A stretch of DNA of 64,000 nt from NCBI RefSeq assembly GCF_918797505.1, contig NC_092796.1:1054001-1118000 (forward strand). The letters are read 5' to 3'. A model generated the notes under the pieces. That model was not told the origin of the DNA, did no database searches, and saw only the letters and a list, made by a program, of their open reading frames with translations. Shown here piece by piece: positions 22,575 to 34,195 of the stretch. This stretch comes from Bemisia tabaci (taxonomy: Eukaryota; Arthropoda; Insecta; Hemiptera; Aleyrodidae). Positions within the stretch are counted from its first letter, which is position 1, and every line of letters starts with the position of its first letter. The position numbers were made by a program, and so were the translations under genes.

Positions 22575-23881
22575 TCCGAATTCCCTGTGTTTTCCTTGAG
22601 TTCATTTTCTTGTGTTCGGTCACCATTTGCTCACTCGGAGATAATATGTGAGAAGCAGAGCAGAACTCACACACCTGATTAGGATATGACATCTACAATG
22701 ACTTAGGAACATCTCTTGTACCTCTTCAGGAGAAGAACGGTAGTGCACCGGACAAGGTGTAAAAAATTGACCAGACTAATTATAAGGACATTGAGTTTGG
22801 AAAAAACACCTATGTGCAAGCTCTAAGAGTGTTGTGGGACTGGTGACGCCATGAGAATCAGAATGCAGTTAGTCTTATCTCTAAATCAGTAATTTCACCT
22901 GTAGGGAATCTGAGATGGAACCAAATGAACACTTGAGATATTTTTCTGAATCGATTTGATTATTTTAGCGTTTGAAAGAAAGGAGGAACCATGTTATTAA
23001 AAATTTTCAAATTTAATCATTCAAGCGCAAATTTGGTTCTGGAGGTAAAAAACAAACAAAACGTCCGCAGTTTATAAAAATTAAAATTTAGAGAAAAAAT
23101 TTTTCTTTATGAGAAATTATACATCAATGAGACACCCTGTTTGGGGAACAACTTAGTTCCTTTCTGCTTGACTCGATCCAAATGATTATTCGTGGAATTT
23201 CATCACTCCCGCACATGAAAGACAGCAATTAGGGGTAAATTAGTGAAATTCGGCAACGGGGGAAAGTTTGTTTGGATGACGCGAGTGGATGTGACAAGCC
23301 GCCCCGGAGGGAAACGTCAAACGAATGGGTGGAAGAGCATGATACTTGATGTAACTACTCCAAACGATGTTACGTGACAAATCAATTAAAATAGCGAAGA
23401 CACAAAAGTTCGCGCGCCGCGTGTACACAAGCACTACCCTCCCTCCCTCGCACGCGCCGTGTATCTCCAGGAACCCCATCGGGTTCCGTCCTTCCAGGTT
23501 AGGTTCCAACGTGATCATCCGATTTCCTATTTCCACGGATTTCCAGCTCCGATGGTAATTTTTAAGGTTCAAAATTTTAACAAGTACAGATAAAGTTGGC
23601 GAGTGGCGTCTAATATTCTCGTTTTCTTTTTCGTTGTTTTTTCTTTTTTTAAAAAAAATGTTCTTTCCATTTTTACGGTGTCTGTAGATCGTTAAAAAAT
23701 ATTCTCTGACTTTTCCAGGTTTTCCTGACCGAAAGTATCATAAGTCTCCGACTTTTGACATCAACATATCAGACGCGCAGAAACTGAAAATATGAACGAC
23801 AAAACTAGTATTAATTCACTGCAAACGACGGAACACATCATTATCATCAACTAAGTGATACCCTGACAACGTCCTGTGACA
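22575..23881. other. Non-coding stretch with direct-repeat remnant and family M fragment
   Basis: 22575-22606 completes the second direct-repeat unit interrupted by the hAT element. About 23670-23760 contains ATTCTCTGACTTTTCCAGGT / TTTTCCTGACC phrases like family M. Otherwise nothing recognised. A 20-codon small ORF at 23792-23854 precedes the exon candidate at 23882. Confidence 0.45.
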
Positions 23882-24026
23882 ATGAGCGACTGGACAAGGT
23901 CTGAAGACAAGAAAACGTCTAACGTTTTCTCTTCAAAATCTTACGTAGGAAACGATTCATGCGACGGGAAGTTCGAAAATCAAGTTCTGGACAGAGCTAT
24001 TAACAGGTACATTACTTTCAACACAG
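23882..24026 (+). CDS. Possible first coding exon, unrecognised product
   Basis: From ATG 23882 the frame reads MSDWTRSEDKKTSNVF..., with a hydrophilic, non-repetitive composition unlike most frames in this window, and it meets a strong splice-donor match CAG|GTAAAGT (GT at 24027-24028). A second donor-like CAG|GTACAT lies at about 24006. A 20-codon upstream ORF ends 27 nt before the ATG. I do not recognise the protein and no partner exon was identified. Without splicing the frame stops at 24109. It could easily be chance. Confidence 0.2.
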
Positions 24027-24379
24027 GTAAAGTGGAAATTGGATCATATAAAAGACGTCAATCGTATTTTTGCCACTTAGCCAACGCTTTACCAGCTACA
24101 TCTTTTTAGGAGTTAATTTCCAGAATTTCCGTTGTGTGATTCGTTTTTCTCGTGAAATTTTGGAGAGGACAAATGGAAACATGTTACGTACGCTTATGAC
24201 CCATACTTTGTTTAGTGGCCCATCCCCATTTTCCAAATTTTCTAGACCTACAGACACTCTGTTGGAAATTAGATCGAAAATGCCTCCAACGAAGATCTCC
24301 TTTGCTGGCTGATTAGGTATGCTGTGTAGCAGGTGACATGACAGGCTCGAACAATATCCCTCAAATCACCGGCATAATA

Positions 24380-24630
24380 CTGCCGTGCTCAGAAAAAACG
24401 CCGTACGAACATTCAAAAGTTGCCAAATTTCCTTCAATAAAACGTTCATTTTTAAGGGAAGTAATGAATGTTTTTCCTTAGATTTTCAGGAGCTTCAGGT
24501 GAACTTGTGAACAAAATTATGCGAAATATTAAAAGAATAATATTCATAAGTTTATCGGGAAATTCGTGTTATATGACAGGAAATTTGGCAAGGCCCGAAG
24601 GCTCATACGGCGTTTTTGCTTAGGCAGCAG
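24380..24630. mobile_element. Family E hairpin MITE, copy 3
   Basis: Starts CTGCCGTGCTCAGAAAAAAC preceded by TA; the right arm GAAATTTGGCAAGGCCCGAA, CATACGGCGTTTTTGCTTAG is the inverted copy. The right terminus is eroded (GGCAGCAG). About 250 bp, no ORF. Confidence 0.65.
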
Positions 24631-25560
24631 AATACTCGGGCGAGGCGGGAAAATTCCAAGGCTGTCCAGCGACCCAGTTTCCCGGCGGTCTTACGCTACA
24701 CTGAGCCACCATCAGCCGGGCAGATTGCGAGGGAATCCTCAATCCTGGGGCCTCTGCGGAGTCGCCTGAACGAGGTCAAAACCGCCTGTTGCACATAATA
24801 CCGCCCAATTTGCGAATTCAACGCACGACGGAGTAACGATGCCGTGTGCTAATTTCCCCAGCTTCAGACTCACCCCCAAGCTTCGTTCAAGAACAGCGTG
24901 AAGACGGTGGGTACTCTGCGGCACATGCGCTGTTCTTCGGGAAACCCCCTCGGAGGCCTCATTGTGGGGGCTAATCTGGCCGAATTAGCGGGGTCTCACA
25001 CAGCCGCCAACTCTGACGCGGAGCTTACGGAAACGCAGGATCCTTCTGCCGAAAGCTCACCGATGGTGGCGACAACGCTGACTAATGAGCCGGATCCTGG
25101 TGGGAACTTCCGTCCAGTGCGGACATAAACCCCGCTTCTCTTGTCGCTATTCGTGGTAGATACGCGCTTTTCGAGGGACTCGAGGGCGAGATAACGGGCC
25201 TTTGACATGTAAATAGGACAAGAGGACCCGCGGCAGGGAGCCCGCTCAATGCAACGCACCGAGTTTCGAAAACTTTCGCGGCGGCCGAGTAGGAAAGAAA
25301 CTTCGCCGTCCCGACTTTCCGACTGTCGTCGCTCGCAAAAATGTTGATCTTGCAGTCCGTCCAACTTTTTACGAGGGGAGGGGAGGGGGTTGGATAATGT
25401 ATAGGCCCTCTGCTCCGGCCCGAATCGGCGTATGAATCCTCAAAGTGTGGGATGCTTCGAAGTGTGGATGGTTGAATTTTTAGGACTCCATTGTCTTCCT
25501 GATGTCTCTTGTCACGGGGAAAAAGTGGCGAGGCGTGAACGATCGATTTTCGATATTTTC
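24631..25560. other. GC-rich non-coding stretch
   Basis: A CpG-rich segment, open in several frames on both strands, including a 160-codon frame at 25082-25564 (-) and a 122-codon frame inside it. None shows a domain, and codon composition follows base composition. Possibly an island of conserved or regulatory DNA. Confidence 0.4.
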
Positions 25561-25640
25561 CCATTTGAATCTGAGCACGATAAGTAAGGTGTTCGTTACG
25601 AACACCCTGTTCATCGACCCTTATCCATAGGTTTGAATTT
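25561..25640. repeat. Family J-related hairpin, copy 4
   Basis: Centre GGTGTTCGTTACGAACACC (25588-25606) is a perfect palindrome with a 3-nt loop; the right side continues TTCATCGACCCTTATCC, ATAGGTTTGAA. The same centre and side blocks appear in the family J copy at 52837-52962. The left arm has diverged. Confidence 0.5.
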
Positions 25641-28639
25641 GATCAATTTGACCAAATTTCGGAATAAAGTTTTGGGTTTCCTGTTCCCATCTCAAGCATG
25701 AGTGAAAGAGAGAAAAAAAAAAAAATTTATTTTTCAAGAGCGGATATCACTCTCTATTCATTTCTATCGGGGGTTTCTGAGGGCAAAATACGCTTCGGTG
25801 CGTTTTTCACTCCATGATTTCTAACAGAGCAAAATGTTGCTTTATCAGCTTGTTATAGTTTCTTTAAAATGTAAGTGCTCTATAGAGGCGAGTTTTTCTC
25901 TGTCTTTTTAACACTTCCGTTTGAAAAGAGAGACTAAAAAGTCAGCGCTGACGCCCCACCCCCCCTCCAGGAATGAAAGTTACCCCGCGGGAACGGCGGG
26001 AAGTACCCCCTCCAGTCGTCGCACCTAAGTGTTAATAATCCAGCTCTTGGCCAGGATTATTACCACCCCCGCGGCATGAGGGATGGAGCTCGGAGTGACA
26101 AGCTGGGATTATGCAAATAATTTATTTAATTTTTTCTCTCGCCGTGTATTTTCCGCTAATTTAAAAATATAATGGAGTAGATACAGTCGAGACGAATTAA
26201 TGCGCGGATAATAAGGCATCCGAGTAACCGCGCCTATGACTCGGAGTTTAATTGAAAACGTAATTCGGAATTTCTGAGGGGAGTATTTCAATCAAGGCGT
26301 CTCTCGTCTCCTTAATCGCTGCTCAATGCGAGGAGCAGTAAGAAACTGACGCCTTCCAAGTAGCGTTGAGCTATGGAATTTAATTTTAATATGTAATAGT
26401 TGTCGAAATTATGATTGGATCTGAAGTAAGAGTAATAATCTTATAATTATAAAATAAATGAAGGGAAAAGTAATTTTTTACAGTAAGTCCTTAAAAAATA
26501 CAACTTGTGAAATCTTTGAATCAGCTTGGAAATCCTTGAACAGAACGCCAAGTCAAATGCAACTTATCGAACGCATATGCGAATAAAATTGCATATTCTT
26601 TGAAAAGAAGGCGTTTCGTGGCATGGAAGGCTGATCGGAACTCAGGCGGAGATAGCGAGTTCCGAACCCTTGATCCTTTCGTAGGGTCGGTTTTGGTGTA
26701 CTTCTTTCTCATTCCAAAGAGGTTCCAGAGGGATTTTAAAAACCAAATCAATTGACTTCTAAGGAATCGAATACAATTTCAAGAAATTAATGCTGAGAAT
26801 TCATCAAAAAATACGAAAACGATGCGAGCTCATGCTTGACTTTCAGCCGTGCAACGCTGCAACGCGCTTGGCAAAAAAACGAACGACTGAAACTCGACTA
26901 AAGGACAGAAAATAAGTATCATTGATACATCTGTTAACGTCTCAAGGTGCCTTATTATTTAATGAGAAATTTAAAATGAAGCATCAGGATCTGGACGCAT
27001 TAAATCATGCAATATAGTTATGCGCTGTTCTTCCTTTGGTGGTCGTAAGGTTCGCGAACAAAAAAAAATATGCATTTCCCTCAGAAAATAAGCTAAAAGT
27101 AAATCACTCAACTGTTGGTCAGCAAAAGAGAATAATTTATGCATTCATCTTTTTTTGAGGCACCTCACATTTGAGTATTATCGTGATTTTCTCCTCTCCT
27201 AACTCCATCCCTAAGTGACATTCCTTCGGCCTTTAATTCAGTTTCAATGATAATTGCTTCTCTAATTCCTGACCCGCGCTCTTGTTAGCAGGATCACTTC
27301 GCATCGGAGCAGCTCTTGCCACACCTCACACTTCCCACACGCACAACGATTAAAATGGACATATTTGTTGTTGATTCAATACGTAATAAGCTCTTTCGGC
27401 TTGCAACGTGTAATCAAACTGCATCGGCTCATGTTGAAACCAAACAATGCTGTTTTTCTCATGAACCTTGTTAAGCACACGTTTTTATGGACTTGATGCG
27501 TCAACAGAAAATAGTTCTCTAGAGTTACAACGGACCAATTCAACCACGATTTGCCGGACAAGAGCGTAATTCTGAGAGTGTCGTATAAATCACGGTTAAA
27601 ATGTAAATCAAGAGTTCTTAAGATAAGCCGCGGGACTTGAGGGAAATTTATGAACTGGGAAAGAGTGAGACACCAATAGGGAACGGAGAGAGGATAGATG
27701 CATGGGTTCAAGGAGTTATCTCCTCTGGGGCTGGGGAGAAAACGGTGGACGCCGATGGGCTTGTGACCTTGACGACCCTGATTTTCGAAATATCAAGGAC
27801 CTAAAGGGGAAGATGTCACCAAGCTTCTAAATACAGCATAGGCAGTCAGTAACCAGCTCCGACAAGATTGTTTTAGGAATAGAGAAAATTAACATTGACA
27901 GCCTTATGAGTATAATTATTGGATCCAGTCAGAGAAAGATGCAGAAAAAAACGTATCCATAAGAAAATAATAAATGCAAATAAAAGTAATGAACGGTATG
28001 TCGAGGGTCAAAATGCAAATCAGGCAGTTTGAAAAATTAACAGTAAATTATTTTCTCTTAGCTTAACATTATATCTTTTGCTAATTGTTCATTAAGATGG
28101 TGCTTTGATACTGTAATCTGAATCATTTTTAGTGCGGTTTAATTATACCGAATTCTTGGCTTCAAATGAGACTTACCCTCGTTGCGTCGATTGCTCGTAC
28201 TTCATAAATGCATAGTATATATTGGCAATTTACTGAAGAGGAGTGAATAATTAATTGTAAAACTGACGCTAAATTTTTATTTATGCATCTTTACACCCAA
28301 AATAATGACTAATGAAGAATTCTTAATCGAAAGCATGTTTGATTTCATAAACTTACTAAGTCTGATCAATCACCGAGGCATTAAAAAAATACCAGATTAA
28401 ACTATTGGCCTTCGGAAACCGTTCGAAATAGGGGGATTGCTAGTTTTTCAAAGAAAATGTGGTAGTCGTAACAAGCAGTCCGGTTGCGCTTAAGATATTC
28501 CAAGTCTTGAATTAATTGGGTATTTCTATCGATTTAAATGGAGCTTTCCCCTGCAAGTTCGGTCGCCAATCGGCATAGCACTACGTGTTAAAATGGATAG
28601 ACTTGACACACACTCAGTAAATTCTAAGGTGCACGGCGC
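25641..28639. other. Non-coding stretch with one island
   Basis: No gene or classified repeat. 25960-26300 is an island with a perfect POU-type octamer ATGCAAAT (26111-26118) beside AATTTATTTAATTT. The remainder is AT-rich with short overlapping ORFs and no motif. Confidence 0.45.
26111..26118 (+). promoter_or_regulatory. POU-type octamer ATGCAAAT
   Basis: A perfect octamer within GC/AT-mixed island DNA. A single 8-mer match is weak evidence by itself; it is noted because of the surrounding composition. Confidence 0.2.
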
Positions 28640-28784
28640 CATGACGTCATTCGTGAAAATTATTAAATACTAACGTCACGGCCGCGATAGACTAAGAGCG
28701 CGAACCCTCTGGCCAGTAGCGTGCCCTGTCGGCGCGACCAGACACTAAACGCTGAGATCTTGGCCTCAAAGGTCTCCTCCCTTC

Positions 28785-28815
<31 letters not shown>

Positions 28816-29200
28816 GTGCCGGCCCTCTCGTTTTTTCAATCATTCATCCCACTCCTCAGTGAGTGGAGACCCCTAAATATTTAAAAGCGTCACGTTCGAA
28901 ATAACTACCCCGGAAAATGTCGTTGTCGGGCGCAGTTAGTCCCTGCGACGTTGCCGTTTTTCGCGGGGGTGGTGTCGGGTTCCGCCTGGTGGCGTGCGCG
29001 AGAGCGGCCGGGTTTTCGACGCTGGTTGCAGACCGCGTGCCCGGGGGAGGGCGGAGAAGTGCTTCAAGATTCGTTACTTACACCAGCCTACTTGCATCGC
29101 ATTTTTATGAGCCGCCTCCGATATTAATGCATGCACAACCGAGCCTTACGCCCTGTTGCCCGGCGTCGCTCTTTACAAGTCTTTTCACTTGAAAAAGACA
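28640..29200. other. GC-rich segment with T29 homopolymer
   Basis: Contains TGACGTCA at 28642-28649, a 29-T run at 28787-28815 and CpG-rich DNA to about 29200, with a 91-codon frame (28917-29192, +) of no recognisable type. A retroposed poly-A tail read on the minus strand was considered, but no polyadenylation signal or body was recognised. Confidence 0.4.
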
Positions 29201-30839
29201 CGGCTGTGGCCCACGCTGTGGATTAGAAAATGGGTCCACCCACGGGGTTGAGGATCTCCAGTCCTAAGACACAAAAGTTCAAGGATACAATTTTTCTAAA
29301 GCAGGCTCAAAAATTGGAGTTTAGGATTTGATTGAGAACCCTCTCCGGTGTCTAAACCCTCCGTGGCATTGTTTTACTTATTCGTAACAACGAATTTTTT
29401 GGTTTCTAAACATTTAACTATTTCCCTGAGACATGATGTAGTAAAGTTGCATCAATATTTTGTGGAAAAATGATTACCAAAATTTGGAAATTTTGAGGAA
29501 TTTGGGACTTAATGTCTTAACGAAAGCTACAGCATATATTTGGATCCCTTAGAGTCAGATTCACAAATGCTGAAATTTAATGCATGCCGTAAAAGGTTAT
29601 AGAACAAGTTGAAAGCTGGTTCATTTATTGAACACACATAAGAACACCAAACTTCACAGACCCGTGCGCCGCGCAGCAGCCCTGGTGATTTTCATGGTTT
29701 ATTTGTCTTCTTGTTATTAAAATGTTTGACCTATTAAGAACAAGACCAAGAAAAAAAGTTCTTTCCAAATGAAACGATGGGGGCTTAAATATACTGGCAA
29801 CACTGTCCTTTTTCTCCTCCGTCGCAGCTCACATAAACGCTCTTAAATGGGAAATTGAATGAAATAAAGGTCCATGCTGTCAGGAAGTGACTTGGTGGTA
29901 CAAAAATGAGACGCAAATAAAGAAGAATGTGCCAGTCTTAAAGAATCTGCAACAGCGTGATCCAAAAAAATTATCATCCTTAGTGTCAGTAAATATTTTG
30001 AACAATTTTACCTAATATTTCTGCATCAAAGATTTTAGGAAGTTCTTACAACAAATTGTTCAACATGTTAAACTTGAATATCTGTCGCAAAAATTCAGAA
30101 AGAGGGCAGAGGTGCGTCACAAAGGCATTCCTCCCTGCTGAGAAAAGGTAAAAAATCTAAGGAAGATAGAGGTATGATGAAAGCGAAATAAAGACAGGAA
30201 AGGGCGCCAAGATACCGTGCTTTTCGAGGCAACCCCCCCCCCCCCCGGCCTTCAAAAAATGAAGAGGGCGGGAAAGACTAAAGCATAGAGAAGTGCTTAG
30301 TCAAAAACAAAGAGCAGCGATGGGAAGTAAAGCTTTTTTCTTTCTTTCTTTCTTTTTTTTTCTTGTGGGAAAGGGGAGGAGAAAATGCATGATTAGACAC
30401 TCAGCTCTGAGCTTCGATTAGGAGAAGAAAATTCACTCATGTTTGTCAGACGCTACTCCGCCAAAGGATGACTCCGCCATAATGAACTGTATCACAGATT
30501 TTTTTCAGTAAAATTCGCAAAATTCCTTAAATTTCTCAGGATTCAAATTTTTTCGGTTTTTTTCTTTCTTTCTTTCTTTTTTCTTTTTTTCTGCATACAT
30601 CGAGACTTTGCGAGCCCTGCTAATCCTAAGCTTAAAAAAGTCCACCATATTTTGCAACATATTCAATTCAATTCAGCTTGAACAAAACTCGTTCCAATTT
30701 AAGAAAAAATTTTATCGATTTAATTTCTAAGATACAGTCACTGGTTTTTCCCCCGCATAGATACTGCGTCAAATTTCACCTCGCGAGAAAACCTCCTTTA
30801 CTCGCTGCGCTATTTAGCTAGCTGCTTTTTTTCGCTCTG
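29201..30839. other. AT-rich stretch with pyrimidine microsatellites
   Basis: No gene recognised. Two (TTTC)n-type tracts lie at about 30338-30363 and 30557-30590, and a 14-C run at 30233-30246. Confidence 0.55.
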
Positions 30840-31060
30840 ATTTTGAAAATCACGCCGCACTTGGCTAATTAATTATTTAATTAAAAATATAATGCCGCCG
30901 TAAGACCAAAACAAACATTCTGGAAAGGAGACAAACGGCTAAGTTTAATTTCCTTCTTGGGCGGCCGCGCGTCGCGACGTCAAAGTTACCCGGTCGGAAA
31001 ATAATTAGACTTATAAATAAATAATCAACGAGAAACGAAACGGAACCGGCCAACTTTTAT
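30840..31060. promoter_or_regulatory. TAATTA-cluster/GC island (candidate cis-element)
   Basis: Holds TAATTAATTATTTAATTA (30865-30882), a dense cluster of homeodomain-type cores, next to GGGCGGCCGCGCGTCGCGACG and further AATAATTAGA blocks. Not repeated in the window and no ORF until 31064. Candidate enhancer by texture only. Confidence 0.25.
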
Positions 31061-31319
31061 CTTTTGTGTTCCTTGTTTATGAACTTGCTCCGAAAAGCTT
31101 TAAACGTGGAGGAGGGGGAGCTTCAAAGCTTGGTACATCCTTATTGCCTCGTTTCCCGCTCCCCGCGCAAATCTAGCGCTGCCACATTTGACTATAGTGC
31201 CGCAACAATTTTTAGTGATCCCTTCTTAATTTTTAGTTACCCTCGAGGGGAACGAAAAATGTTTGTGAGGCCTGCAAAGAGACACGGAGGAAATGTGCAT
31301 TTTGATGAATCTGAGGAAT
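31061..31319. other. Short non-coding stretch with no recognised gene
   Basis: A 92-codon frame (31064-31342, +) runs into the following family B element and is not recognisable. Treated as chance. Confidence 0.45.
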
Positions 31320-31323
31320 ATTT

Positions 31324-31460
31324 AAAATACATATTGCAATAAGGAACCAATTTTTCTGGCCCATTTTAGAAACAACACACATGTCATGGGTTTCCCTATG
31401 CAGATATGTGCTTTTATGAAAGTGCCAGAGATAGTGGTTCCTTATTGCAAAATGCAATTC
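31324..31460. mobile_element. Family B hairpin MITE, copy 2 (intact ends)
   Basis: AAAATACATATTGCAATAA then GGAACC on the left; GGTTCC then 19 nt ending GCAATTC on the right. Applying the 19-nt spacing rule defines the ends at 31324 and 31460, and the flanks are then an exact 4-bp duplication attt (31320-31323 / 31461-31464), an independent check of the rule. 137 bp, no ORF. Confidence 0.85.
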
Positions 31461-31492
31461 ATTTCTTGCGCGGATGAGGAATTCTCTTCATG

Positions 31493-31625
31493 ACATAACG
31501 TCGTTCCTCTGAGGTAAGGGCGTATCTCGATTCCCACATGAGCCGCAGAAAGCATGGATTTATATGTACAACAAAGCTCACGTAGAAATCGAGGTACGCC
31601 CTTACGGCTAAGGGACGACGATAAA
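31493..31625. mobile_element. Family O hairpin, copy 2
   Basis: ACGTCGTTCCTCTGAGGTAA, GGGCGTATCTCGATT on the left and AATCGAGGTACGCCCTTACG, AGGGACGACG on the right, loop around AAAGCATGG. Same arms as 11567-11697. No ORF. Confidence 0.65.
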
Positions 31626-33003
31626 GGTGACAGGTTTTCTTGGCTATTAAGATTTCCTGATTTTTCCACCTTTTTAGAATGGTGATTTTTGCGTTTACAT
31701 GATAAAATGATGAAAATGCTTTTCACAAACAAATCCAGCGCGAAGTGTCTTAAAATTGGAAGGATCTAAAATTTGAAAACTCGAAGTCAGAAATTCCAAT
31801 TGTCTACAAAAGAGCGCATAAAATGCGATAGGAACTGATGAATTTTTGGGCCGCAGAAAATAATTTCAAGGTTTTGGCGAATTTACTTCCTTTTCATTGT
31901 TGGGCAAAATTTGCTTACTTTGACAAGCTCTTGATGAATTTTCAAGAGCCTGTCACCCTGAGTAACTAAGCTTCTCTTCGTTCCATTTTTCCGAATGAAC
32001 TGGTTAATGTGACAAAAATTCATCTGATTGTCTTAAAAAATAATGCTAGGAGAAACATACTAAAATAGGCAACATGCTTTACGACCAATCCAGTAAATAT
32101 TTTCTGAAAATAAGTTCTTTTAACAACAATTACGATTATCATTAATATAGATAGAATCCGTTTCCCCCCCCCCCCCAAACAAACACCGCTTGTCGTGACT
32201 AGAGTTCTGGCTGTCTCAAAGAGAATTTCAAGATGCGGAAAAACAGTTCTTCTGGTGATCATCTTATTTATTGCAATACGACAAGGCACAAAGGTTACTT
32301 AAAAGAGAAAAAGGAAATACAAAATCTGTTAGGCATCCGATAATCCCAGTAATATTATGAGCTGGGTTTATTTCACAGGGAATTTGGTAATATTACCGTT
32401 TTACGCATGGTTCCGTGTACGGTGAAAATTACTTGAAGTCACGTGTCAAAAATTAGATGTCGGAGAACAAGTTGGAAAAATTACCATGTACAGGAAAGTT
32501 ACCGGATGACTGCAAAATCAGCATGATTACTACCTGTAGTACAAATTCTGTACTTCTACAGTACTTCTCCCTTTCTCAGTGTGCGTGTGCCTCATCTTTT
32601 CACACACTACAAACATTTGATTCATTTATAACGGTCCTTTTTTCCTTAACGTGGCAGCTCAGCAGAAGTCCTGACTCTTTTCTCGTTCAAGAGCTAACCA
32701 CTTCGCGCATATTTCAATTCCATATTATCTTGCTCCTCCATCATAGCGGAGAGTAAATTAAAATTAAGGCATTTTTATCTCGGAAAAGTTTTGATAAAGC
32801 GAGACTCTTGCCTTTGTCCGCTCCGCTACCATGCACGCCCGTAAAAAGCAAAAGTTTGAGCTCACTGTCTCTATAATTTCGCGATTACGGTGAGTTAGGT
32901 GCGGCGAAAGGTCGTCAGTTTTGAGCAAGCTAGAAACACATTCTCTAAAATGACTCGCAGTTATAAGACGGGAGACTACTCCGTGTGAATATACAGAAGT
33001 GAC
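31626..33003. other. Non-coding stretch with no recognised gene
   Basis: No supported gene. A 13-C run at 32164-32176. A 99-codon frame at 32457-32756 (+) contains no recognisable domain. Confidence 0.5.
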
Positions 33004-33007
33004 AAGT

Positions 33008-33263
33008 AAACCGCGTTTAACAGATAGGAACCAAGCCACATCAGCTATTGCAAAATTTAAGTTGGCAATTTAATGTTTTACAAAAAAAAAGCGTTGGTGC
33101 GGATTTCTTTGAAAATTTAAAGGGGGTTAATTCGCACTATGCAGAAAATTCAACGAAATTTGCACAAAAATCCGCACAACCGTTCTCACATAAAAATTTA
33201 AACTGCCCAATTAAATTTAGCAACAGCTGATATGGCTTAGTTCCTTTCTGCTTAACGCTGTCC
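33008..33263. mobile_element. Family A MITE, complete copy
   Basis: AACCGCGTTTAACAGATA + GGAACCAAGCCACATCAGC; right end CAACAGCTGATATGGCTTAG, TTCC + 19 nt to GCTGTCC. Internal GTGCGGATTTC and AATCCGCACAACCGTTCTC mirror each other. Flanks aagt / aaat match 3 of 4. 256 bp. Confidence 0.8.
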
Positions 33264-33267
33264 AAAT

Positions 33268-33954
33268 ATAGGAGTTAGGTTGGGTCCCTTAATTATTTAT
33301 GCACCCCTCCAGATTTTCTTGATTTTTGCGTGCAGTCGGGATAAGAAAATCAGTGAAATTATCAGTTGGTGAAAGTACAATTCGCGTGTAAACCCATATA
33401 CCGAAGACTCATGAACCGTAGAGATCATCGTGAATAACCAAAGCGAAGGCTCAAGAGTCTTGGGTGCTATAACCTTTCAAGAAATGCTCGGTTCAGTAGT
33501 CATGGATAAAAACTGCAGTCTCTGCCTTTGAGACGAGCCCTCCTTTCCTGCCTTGAGCCAATCCGATTGGATAGGATAAAGATTTGCTCGGTTCGTGAAA
33601 TATCAATGCAAGTCACCTAAAAGGCCTTTGAGTGGGACAAGAGGATGGAGATTTAATGTAATCCTGGTCGGAGTGACTCATTAATGGATTAAAAGCCTCG
33701 AATTATCACGACCCTCAGGACTTGGCAAAGACGCGGTTGGGGTGAAAGAAGGGGAGTATCATTATGCCACCGACATTTCCTATTTTTTATTCGGAAAAAA
33801 AGAGGGACAAGTGATCGACCCGGAAAATATTCATCAACGATTGTGCGTTCGACCGAAATGTCAAAAAAAGCATGCCGAAAATTGAATTTGGTGTCGAGAG
33901 GGTCCAGATGCCAAAAACTCGTGAGCTCTACAAGTGCGTGCGGAGTTTGGACCA
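33268..33954. other. Non-coding stretch with no recognised gene
   Basis: No supported gene or repeat. Only short overlapping ORFs. Confidence 0.5.
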
Positions 33955-34195
33955 AACATAGGAAGAGAGCCGTAAGGATATTCGATTGTTGCCAAAATTC
34001 CCCGGATAAAATATTTCTTTGAGAGACAGTTTAAGAATACATTCACTTGAAATTTACACATGCGCCAAGGTGCGTTGCGACTAATACTCTCTGAAAAATT
34101 CAAGGGAAAGAAATTGTAAATGTACGGGGAAATTATTATTTTACCAGATTAAATTTGGCAACGTTTGAATATTGATACGGCGTTCTTCCTGTGGA
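33955..34195. mobile_element. Family E hairpin MITE, degraded copy
   Basis: Weak left arm (GCCGTAAGGATATTCGATTG, TTGCCAAAATTCCCC) and clearer right arm (AAATTTGGCAACGTTTGAAT, GATACGGCGTTCTTCCTGTG) in the same relative positions as family E. Boundaries approximate. Confidence 0.45.

Noticed and set aside
25082..25564. 160-codon minus-strand frame
   Set aside because: Sits in CpG-rich sequence open on both strands; no domain or protein-like periodicity; needs RNA or homology evidence.
28787..28815. T29 run as poly-A tail of a retrogene or LINE on the minus strand
   Set aside because: No adjacent polyadenylation signal, no recognisable body and no flanking target duplication.
30338..30590. Two TTTC-rich tracts as splice acceptors or terminators
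   Set aside because: They are simple microsatellites without an adjacent coding frame.
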